A stretch of 64,000 nucleotides of DNA from CALMKX01 sp036274895 (GTDB lineage: Bacteria > Acidobacteriota > Thermoanaerobaculia > Multivoradales > SZUA-115): NCBI GenBank assembly GCA_036274895.1, contig DASUEU010000085.1:186001-250000 (forward strand), in the 5' to 3' direction. Of the stretch, positions 58,162 to 64,000 are shown piece by piece. The notes under the pieces were generated by a model, which saw nothing but the letters and a program-made list of their open reading frames with translations, had not been told where the DNA came from and ran no database searches. Both the position numbers and the translations under genes were made by a program. How positions within the stretch are numbered: the stretch's first letter is position 1; every line of letters starts with the position of its first letter.

Positions 58162-59924
58162 CCTCTCGCATCCTCGGCATCAACGCCTTCCACGCCGACG
58201 CCGCGGCGGCGGGACTGCGCGATGGCGCTTTCGTCGCCGGGGTGGAGGAGGAGCGCTTCCGCCGCATCAAGCATTGGGCGGGCTTCCCGAGCCTCGCCAT
58301 CCGCCACGTGATGACGGAGATCGGCGCCGAGAGCCTGGGGGACCTGGAAGCCGTGGCCGTCTCGCGCAAACCGCGGGCCTATCTCTGGAAGAAGGCCCTG
58401 CTCGCCCTCACCCACCCGCGCAGCCTGCCGCGGGCCGCCGGCCGGGTCCGCAACCTCGCCGCCGTGGCCGGGCTCGCAGAGCGCCTCACCCGCGAGCTGC
58501 CCGGCACGCCGCCGCCCGTGCACGGGGTGGAGCACCACCTCGCCCACCTCGCCTCGGCTTACTTCTGCTCGCCCTTCGACGAGGCCGCCTGTCTCACCGT
58601 CGACGGCTTCGGCGACTTCGTCTCGACCATGCTCGCCGTGGGCAGCGGCAACCAGATCCGCGTGCTCGACCGGGTGCACTATCCCCACTCCCTCGGCCTC
58701 TTCTACACGGCGCTCACCCAGTTCCTGGGCTTCCCGGGCTTTGGCGACGAGTACAAGGTGATGGGCCTCGCCGCCTACGGCGAGCCACGCTTCCTCGGGC
58801 AGCTGCGGCAGGTGGTACCGGCCGAGCGGGACGGCCGCTTCCGCCTCGACCTCTCCTACTTCCGTCACCTCTCGGAAGGCGTGGACATGAGCTGGGACGA
58901 CGGCGAGCCCAGGCAGGGGACGATCTACACCCCCGCCCTCGAGGCCCTCCTGGGCCCGGCCCGGCGACGCGACGAGGAGCTCGAGCAACGCCACAAGGAC
59001 CTCGCCGCCTCGCTCCAGGCCCTCTACGAGGAGCGCTTCTTCACCCTGGTGCGCCAGGTGCTCGCGGAGACCCGGTCGAGGAAGCTGGCCCTGGCGGGCG
59101 GCTGCGCCATGAACTCGCTGGCCAACGGCAAGCTCTTCGATCACACCGATGTCCGGGAGGTCTTCATCCAGGCCGCGGCGGGGGACGCCGGCACCTCGCT
59201 CGGCGCCGCCCTCTACGCCCAGCACGCCCTGCTCGGCCGGCCTCGGGGCTTCGTGATGGAGCACGCCTCCTGGGGCCCCCGCTACGGCGAGGCCGCCGTG
59301 CGGGCGGCCCTGGCCGAGCGGCTGCCGGGCTCCGGCGGGGCGGACGGGCGGTGGGGGGAGGTCAGCGTCGAGAGCGTGCCGGACGAGGACCGGCTCGCCG
59401 CCGACACCGCCGCGGGCATCGCCGCCGGCGAGGTGGTGGGCTGGTACCAGGGCCGCTCGGAGTGGGGGCCGCGGGCCCTGGGCAACCGCTCGATCCTGGC
59501 CGACCCCCGCCGCGCCGACATGAAGGAGCTGCTCAACCGGAAGATCAAGCGGCGGGAGAGCTTTCGGCCCTTCGCCCCTTCCGTGCTCGAGGAGCGGGTG
59601 GCGGAGTGGTTCACCTGCTCCTACCCGGACCCCTTCATGATCAAGGTCTACCCCATTCGGCCGGAGAAGCGGCCCCTAGTGCCGGCGGTCACCCACGTGG
59701 ACGGCAGCGGGCGGCTGCAAACCGTTTCTCGGCGGACCAACCCTCGCTACTGGGCCCTGATCGCCGCGTTCGAACGGCGGACCGGCGTGCCCATGGTGCT
59801 CAACACCTCGTTCAACGAGAACGAGCCGATCGTCAACACCCCCGGCGAAGCCCTCGACTGCTTCCTGCGCACCAAGATGGACCGCCTGGTGTTGGGTGAG
59901 GTGGTGGTGCGGCGATGGCCATGA
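58158..59924 (+). CDS. Carbamoyltransferase (NodU/CmcH family)
   Basis: The 588-residue protein transfers a carbamoyl group from carbamoyl phosphate to a sugar hydroxyl. The N-terminal Kae1-like domain begins ILGINAFHADAAAAGLRDG and has EHHLAHLASAYFCSPFDEA with the metal-binding His residues, CLTVDGFGD, and GGCAMNSLANGKLF. The C-terminal YrdC-like domain has GRSEWGPRALGNRSILADPR and FRPFAPSVLEE. All typical blocks are present. TTG at 58158 overlaps the glycosyltransferase stop (TTGA) and is preceded by GGTGAGGGG, and no ATG fits the N-terminus. Confidence 0.94.
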   Translation: MTSRILGINAFHADAAAAGLRDGAFVAGVEEERFRRIKHWAGFPSLAIRHVMTEIGAESLGDLEAVAVSRKPRAYLWKKALLALTHPRSLPRAAGRVRNLAAVAGLAERLTRELPGTPPPVHGVEHHLAHLASAYFCSPFDEAACLTVDGFGDFVSTMLAVGSGNQIRVLDRVHYPHSLGLFYTALTQFLGFPGFGDEYKVMGLAAYGEPRFLGQLRQVVPAERDGRFRLDLSYFRHLSEGVDMSWDDGEPRQGTIYTPALEALLGPARRRDEELEQRHKDLAASLQALYEERFFTLVRQVLAETRSRKLALAGGCAMNSLANGKLFDHTDVREVFIQAAAGDAGTSLGAALYAQHALLGRPRGFVMEHASWGPRYGEAAVRAALAERLPGSGGADGRWGEVSVESVPDEDRLAADTAAGIAAGEVVGWYQGRSEWGPRALGNRSILADPRRADMKELLNRKIKRRESFRPFAPSVLEERVAEWFTCSYPDPFMIKVYPIRPEKRPLVPAVTHVDGSGRLQTVSRRTNPRYWALIAAFERRTGVPMVLNTSFNENEPIVNTPGEALDCFLRTKMDRLVLGEVVVRRWP

Positions 59925-60688
59925 TCCGCGCCCTGCTCGAACGCCTGAGCCGGGATCGGATCCTGCGCCGGAGGCTGCCTGCCTCGTTCGGGGGGGCGGA
60001 GATCCTGGTCTCTCCCGCCTCGGCCCTGAAGCTGTGGCGGCGTGACCTGCGCCGGGTGGACCCCTGGCTCTTTGCGGCCGTCTCGGCGCGGGTGAAGCCG
60101 GGCTCGACCGTCTGGGACGTCGGCGCCAACGTCGGCCTCTTCGCCTTCGGCGCCGCCTTCCGGGCCGGCACCGGCGGCCGGGTGGTGGCCCTGGAGGCGG
60201 ACCCCTGGCTGGCCGAGCTGGTGTGGCGCTCGGCCGGTGACCTGCCGGCCGACTATGCCCCGGTCACCGCGCTCGGGGCGGCGGTGGCAGCGCAGGTGGG
60301 CATCGGCGAGCTCGCCCTCGCCCGGCGGGGCCGTGCGGCCAGTCACCTGACCCTGGCCACGGGCTCCTCGCAGACCGGCGGCACCCGGTCCCTGCGCCCG
60401 GTCGTCACCCTGACCCTCGACTGGCTGCTGGAGCGCCTGGCGCCTCCCCAGTTGGTCAAGATCGACGTCGAGGGCGCCGAGGTGGCCTGTCTCGAGGGGG
60501 GAGCGCGGCTGCTCGGCGAGGCCCGACCGGAGCTGTTGATCGAGGTGACCGAGGCCAATGTGCCGCGGGCCACGGCCCTGCTCGAGGGGCACGGCTACCG
60601 GCTCTTCGACGCCGCCGACCCGGCTTCGCCCAAGGCCACGAGGGCCGCCGTGTGGAACACCCTGGCCCTGCCGGCAGAGCGGTGCTGA
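59915..60688 (+). CDS. FkbM-family SAM-dependent methyltransferase (second)
   Basis: The 257-residue protein carries the FkbM motifs: VWDVGANVGLFAFGAAF, VVALEADPWLAELV and VKIDVEGAEVACLEGGARLL. It likely O-methylates a sugar of the polymer. It is shorter than, and only distantly similar to, the FkbM protein encoded at 42816. The ATG overlaps the 3' end of the carbamoyltransferase by 10 bases. It ends the plus-strand chain and faces a converging minus-strand gene 4 bases later. Confidence 0.92.
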   Translation: MAMIRALLERLSRDRILRRRLPASFGGAEILVSPASALKLWRRDLRRVDPWLFAAVSARVKPGSTVWDVGANVGLFAFGAAFRAGTGGRVVALEADPWLAELVWRSAGDLPADYAPVTALGAAVAAQVGIGELALARRGRAASHLTLATGSSQTGGTRSLRPVVTLTLDWLLERLAPPQLVKIDVEGAEVACLEGGARLLGEARPELLIEVTEANVPRATALLEGHGYRLFDAADPASPKATRAAVWNTLALPAERC

Positions 60689-60692
60689 GCGG

Positions 60693-61601
60693 CTACCGAC
60701 CCCGCCGGCCGAGGCGGCGGCGCAGCTCGTCCCCCAGCAGATGCCAGGGCCTGCACGGGAGGGCGAGTGCGCTTCGCAGGGGAACGGGTGGCTCGCCCCG
60801 GCGGTCCGGGGCTCGGGCCGCAACGTCCGCCAGGAGGTGGCGCACCGGGCTGACGAAGTGGAGGGCCACGGTCTCGGGGCCGATCGGCTCGCCCGGGGCG
60901 GGGATGCGCACCTGCGCCTCGTCCAGCAACGCGCAGCCGGCCCGCCGGGCCAGCAGGGCCCAGGCGGTCTGCTCGCGCCACACCGGGGCGAAGGCGAAGC
61001 GCGGGTCGCGCAGGAACCACTCCGCGAGATCGAGGTCGAACGCTGCTCGCCGAAAGGCCAGGATGCCGCTGTTCGCCCGCCGCGGCAGGGCCAGGCAGCG
61101 GCTGGTGGCGAGGTGCCAGGAACGCACCGAGTAGGCGTTCTGGCGGTCCCGCATCAGCAGGGCGCCGGCGGCCGGCGGCAGCTCGAAGAGGCGGAGAAAG
61201 GGCCGCAGAAAGAGCACGTCCGAGTCGCAGAAGGCGAGCGCTTCCTCCCGCGCCAGCAAGGGCACGTCCAGCAGCTTCAGCCCCAGAGGATGGCTTTCAC
61301 GATAGGAGCGGCAGGCCGGGTGGGCCGCCAGCTTCTCGGCCATCGCCGCGTCGGCTTGCCGGCGGGTCACCAGCTCGAAGGGGCCGAGCTGCGCCGTCAG
61401 CCGCTCGCGGTCCGCCGTCGTCAGGCTGCCGTCGTCGTGGATTCTCAGCGAGAGGGGCTCGGCGCTGTAGCTCAGCAGGGAAGCCAAGCAGGGGAGGGCG
61501 GTGGCCACCTGGGCCGAGCCGAGCAGACAGGCCACGGGGCGCGCCCGCTCCGGGCTCCCTGGCGGTTGCGGCAGATTGCCGATAGCCTTCCCGTCCACCA
61601 C
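60693..61601 (-). CDS. GT-A-fold glycosyltransferase on the opposite strand
   Basis: The 302-residue protein looks like a GT-A nucleotidyl-sugar transferase: VACLLGSAQVATALPCLASL at the start, a D-x-D in AFCDSDVLFLRPF (about residue 125) and ANSGILAFRRAAFDLDL further on. It is the only glycosyltransferase gene in this part on the minus strand. The start is uncertain: GTG at 61601 has no ribosome binding site, and a GTG at residue 23 (VACLLG) is equally good for the fold. It is divergent from the SGNH hydrolase gene at 61637 across 35 bases. Confidence 0.78.
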   Translation of the reverse strand: MVDGKAIGNLPQPPGSPERARPVACLLGSAQVATALPCLASLLSYSAEPLSLRIHDDGSLTTADRERLTAQLGPFELVTRRQADAAMAEKLAAHPACRSYRESHPLGLKLLDVPLLAREEALAFCDSDVLFLRPFLRLFELPPAAGALLMRDRQNAYSVRSWHLATSRCLALPRRANSGILAFRRAAFDLDLAEWFLRDPRFAFAPVWREQTAWALLARRAGCALLDEAQVRIPAPGEPIGPETVALHFVSPVRHLLADVAARAPDRRGEPPVPLRSALALPCRPWHLLGDELRRRLGRRGR

Positions 61602-61636
61602 GATCCGCGAATTGTAGGGGAGCCCCGCCCTCGACC

Positions 61637-62707
61637 ATGAGTCTCGCCGCCTGGAAGCCCCGTCTGCGTCGCCTCGCGCTCGCCGCGCTGCTGGCCGGCC
61701 TGGGGGGAGAGCTCGGCCTGCGGCTCGTCGATGCCGCCACCGGCCACCGCACCGGGTCGCTCTACCAATACGTGGTGTTCTCCACCTCGCGGAGCGGGGT
61801 GCTCCGCTACAAGATGGCGCCCGGTGCTCGCTTCTTCGTGCCCGAGCGCTACGGCGACATCGAGTACCGGTTCAACGCTTTGGGCTACCGGGATCGGGAC
61901 CATGACCCGGCATCGTCGCGGCCGCGGCTGGTGATCCTGGGCGACTCGGTCTCCTTCGGCCTCGGCGCCCCCCAGGAGACGATCTATGCCCGGCGCCTGG
62001 ACGAGGCTCTCGGTCCCCGGGGCTGGGAAGTAGTCAACCTCGCCATCTTCGGCTACAACAGCCGGGATGCGCTCGAGGCCCTGCGCGACGACGGCCTGCC
62101 CATGGCTCCCGCGGTCGTCCTCCACCAGTTCTACATGAACGACCTGGCCACCCCCGCGGAGGCTCCCACGCCCCCGACGCCGACCCTGAGGCAGCGGCTG
62201 ACGGCGGTGAAGAACCGTGTGACCTTCGCCTCCAACCTCTATCGCCGCGCCTACCAGGTGGCCACCGGGCTCGCCTACCACTTCGGGCACGACCTGAAGC
62301 GCCTGAAGGTCCCCGAGCGGCTCAACCGCGCCGAGGTGACCCACAAGAGCGAATACCTCGCCGCCCACCCCGAGGACGCGGACGTGCCGGCCTTCGTCGC
62401 CCTGGCAGAGATCTTCCGCCTCACCCGCGAGGCCGGAGCCCAGCCCGTGCTGATGGTCTCGCCGGACGAGGTGCAGCTCATCGAGCGCCAGTGGGACGGC
62501 ATCAACGAGCGCCTGCACCGCTTCGCCGCCGCCCACGGAGTGCCGGTGATCGACCTGCTGCCCCTGCTTCGGGGCCGGCCCGAGTGGTATCGCCTGTTCC
62601 TGGACGGGGTCCACCTGAGCCCCCGCGCCCATGGCCTGGTGACCGAGCACCTGGCCGCGGAGCTCGCCCGCCTCGGCCTGCTGGCGCCGCGGTCGCAGGA
62701 CCCTTGA
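61637..62707 (+). CDS. SGNH/GDSL hydrolase (second), membrane-anchored
   Basis: The 356-residue protein has an N-terminal membrane anchor or signal (about 10-31, RLALAALLAGLGGELGLRL) and an SGNH hydrolase domain with block I VILGDSVSFGLG, block III QFYMNDL and the catalytic pair FLDGVHLSP. It should act on acyl groups of the envelope glycan, like the hydrolase encoded at 49711 but without the repeat tail. An OafA-type acyltransferase follows 10 bases later, and such a hydrolase/acyltransferase pair suggests an acylation and trimming step outside the cytoplasm. Confidence 0.88.
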   Translation: MSLAAWKPRLRRLALAALLAGLGGELGLRLVDAATGHRTGSLYQYVVFSTSRSGVLRYKMAPGARFFVPERYGDIEYRFNALGYRDRDHDPASSRPRLVILGDSVSFGLGAPQETIYARRLDEALGPRGWEVVNLAIFGYNSRDALEALRDDGLPMAPAVVLHQFYMNDLATPAEAPTPPTPTLRQRLTAVKNRVTFASNLYRRAYQVATGLAYHFGHDLKRLKVPERLNRAEVTHKSEYLAAHPEDADVPAFVALAEIFRLTREAGAQPVLMVSPDEVQLIERQWDGINERLHRFAAAHGVPVIDLLPLLRGRPEWYRLFLDGVHLSPRAHGLVTEHLAAELARLGLLAPRSQDP

Positions 62708-62717
62708 GCCACCGACC

Positions 62718-63845
62718 GTGACCGCCGGAGCCTCGGTGCCCCCCCGCCCGCACTTCCCCGGCCTCGACAGCCTGCGCTTCTGGGCCGCCCTCCTGGTGGT
62801 CGTCGGCCACGTGCCGATGACCCAGGCCGGTGTGGGGCTGCCCAGCTTCGCCTGGGGGGCCCTGTTCTTCCGCGGTGGGACGGCGGTGTCGTTCTTCTTC
62901 ACCCTCTCGGGCTTTCTGATCACCTACCTGCTGCTCGACGAGCAGGCCCGGACGGGGCGCATCGACGTCGGAGCCTTCTACCTGCGCCGGGTGCTGCGGA
63001 TCTGGCCCCTCTACTTCGCCACCATCGGCTTCGGGCTCTTCTTCTACAACTTCTTGCTGCCCCGGCTGGGGATCGAGCGCGCGGTCACCTACCCTTTGGG
63101 CCTCGCCGTCCTGCTCTACGTGTTCTTCCTGCCCAACCTGATGAACGCCCTCTACTCGGTGGGCGGGATCTTGAACCCGACCTGGTCGATCGGTGTCGAG
63201 GAGCAGTTCTACCTCGCCTGGGCGCCCCTGGTGCGTCGCTTCCGGGAGCGCTTGCCGGCGCTCTGCGGCTGGGTGCTGGTCGGTTCGTTCGCCGTCTTCC
63301 TCATCGCCACGGCCAATCCCTGGGGCTGGGCGGCGATGCAGAAGTTCTGGACCCAGCTCAAGTTCCACTTCATGGCTGCCGGGGCTCTGGCGGCGTGGGC
63401 CCTGTTCCACCACCGCGAGCGGCTGCTAGCCCTGCCCGTCTTCCGCAAGCGCTGGCTCCAGGTCGGCCTGGGGATCTTTCTGCTCCAGTATCTGGTGGCC
63501 AATCTCGTGCGGATGCACTGGGCCGTGGACGAGGTGGTGCAGCTCCTGCTCTTCCCCTGGCTGCTGCTCGAGGTCGGGGCCAACCCGGCGCGGGCCTTGC
63601 GGGTGGCCAACCCGGTGACCGAGTGGCTGGGGGAGATCTCCTACGGCCTCTACATGCTGCACATGGTCGCGGTCTACGCCGTGGCCCGGCTCTACCAGGC
63701 GACCGGCTGGTGGCAGATGAGCTTCCCCCTCTACGCCCTCTCCTTCCAGCTGTTGGCCATCGGCTCGACCATCCTGCTCGCCTGGCTCTCCCACCGCCTC
63801 TACGAGCGGCCGATCCTGGGGCTGAAGCGGTACTTCAGCCGGTGA
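62718..63845 (+). CDS. OafA/YrhL-type membrane acyltransferase
   Basis: The 375-residue protein belongs to the acyltransferase-3 family, with 10 or so transmembrane helices. The conserved opening HFPGLDSLRFWAALLVVVGHV has the catalytic His, RRVLRIWPLYF follows, and NPTWSIGVEEQFYLAW is the classical family motif. It moves acyl groups, usually acetyl, to surface sugars across the inner membrane. The GTG start lies 10 bases after the hydrolase stop. It is the last gene in the window; only repeats follow. Confidence 0.93.
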   Translation: MTAGASVPPRPHFPGLDSLRFWAALLVVVGHVPMTQAGVGLPSFAWGALFFRGGTAVSFFFTLSGFLITYLLLDEQARTGRIDVGAFYLRRVLRIWPLYFATIGFGLFFYNFLLPRLGIERAVTYPLGLAVLLYVFFLPNLMNALYSVGGILNPTWSIGVEEQFYLAWAPLVRRFRERLPALCGWVLVGSFAVFLIATANPWGWAAMQKFWTQLKFHFMAAGALAAWALFHHRERLLALPVFRKRWLQVGLGIFLLQYLVANLVRMHWAVDEVVQLLLFPWLLLEVGANPARALRVANPVTEWLGEISYGLYMLHMVAVYAVARLYQATGWWQMSFPLYALSFQLLAIGSTILLAWLSHRLYERPILGLKRYFSR

Positions 63846-63878
63846 AGAGGGGACCCCTCGCCCCATCCCCTCCCTGTC

Positions 63879-63953
63879 GTCATCCCGACCGAAGCGGAGG
63901 GATCTCCCCTCCGGAGCGCCCTCCGGAGACCCCTCGGCTTCGCTCGGGGTGAC
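63879..63953. repeat. Inverted pair of CATCCCGAGCG-type repeats
   Basis: GTCATCCCGACCGAAGCGGA (63879 onward, to 63907) and GGAGACCCCTCGGCTTCGCT (63925 onward, to 63953) are inverted copies over 29 bases with a few mismatches and a 17-base spacer. The right half is identical to 50923-50951. A diverged copy is at 20009-20050. Confidence 0.75.
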
Positions 63954-63980
63954 AACGGGATGGGGGTCCCCTCCGGCCTC

Positions 63981-64000
63981 CCCCTCTCCCGGAAGGCTGG
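63981..64000. repeat. CCCCTCTCCCGG repeat, copy d, cut by the window edge
   Basis: CCCCTCTCCCGGAAGGCTGG is the start of another copy of the family at 50851 (reverse orientation) and runs off the right end. The 63846-64000 stretch has no gene. Confidence 0.65.

Noticed and set aside
1..64000. CRISPR arrays, tRNA or rRNA genes, phage genes and integrases
   Set aside because: No regularly spaced direct repeats of 25-40 bases, no cloverleaf or rRNA core sequences, and no transposase or integrase proteins were seen; the repeats present are isolated palindromes.

Overview
The window is high-GC DNA (about 70% by eye) that is almost fully coding. It carries an envelope, exopolysaccharide and outer-membrane repertoire: Wza, a Wzc-type tyrosine kinase, a TonB-dependent receptor, beta-barrels and a cobalamin-dependent MetH. 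This means a diderm bacterium. Ser/Thr kinases, PP2C/STAS signalling, FG-GAP proteins, a CarboxypepD_reg TonB receptor and many REP-like palindromes together fit Acidobacteriota (Thermoanaerobaculia-like) best. That placement is inference; there is no rRNA or marker gene here.

Layout. 1-3235: a two-component locus with a membrane PAS/GAF sensor (cut by the left edge), its single-domain receiver, and a divergent OmpR-type regulator. 3426-6785: a large secreted protein with FG-GAP-like repeats, a central barrel-like region and a C-terminal set of seven short repeats. 6909-10654: a membrane Ser/Thr kinase overlapping a LysM/FecR periplasmic protein. 10662-15348 (minus): metF and metH. Between them lies a SAM-I/SAM-IV clan riboswitch with a terminator and a visible antiterminator pairing, so SAM should attenuate metH specifically.

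15422-31972 is the core of an exopolysaccharide assembly system: the initiating sugar-1-phosphate transferase, two Wzy/WaaL-like proteins, an NTP_transf_5-family protein, TPR proteins, an outer-membrane barrel, Wza, Wzc and a PHP-type tyrosine phosphatase. A TonB-dependent receptor and a small secreted protein sit inside this block on the minus strand.

31981-52211 and 56120-63845 form a very long, mostly plus-strand glycan operon series. It holds about ten glycosyltransferases, an asparagine synthase-like amidotransferase, a flippase, a PglD-like acetyltransferase, a DegT aminotransferase, FkbM and other methyltransferases, a third polymerase/ligase, two SGNH hydrolases, a carbamoyltransferase and an OafA-type acyltransferase. 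Genes are joined by 4-base overlaps, many with GTG or TTG starts. The product should be a heteropolysaccharide decorated with amino sugars, methyl, acyl and carbamoyl groups.

The two glycan blocks are split by 52239-56119. First comes a regulatory operon: an XRE DNA-binding domain fused to a SpoIIE/PP2C phosphatase and an RsbW-like ATPase, then a STAS protein, then a lactate/malate-dehydrogenase-like enzyme, behind a promoter with two palindromic operators. After it lies a graveyard with a frameshifted Uma2 gene and a HepT toxin gene broken by two TGG-to-TAG stops.

A striking secondary theme is repeats. At least five families of palindromic repeats are scattered through the window, and several run into genes: they supply the N-terminal extension of one open frame, an internal insertion in asnB, the C-terminal tails of a glycosyltransferase and an SGNH hydrolase, and the stop codon of the dehydrogenase-like gene.
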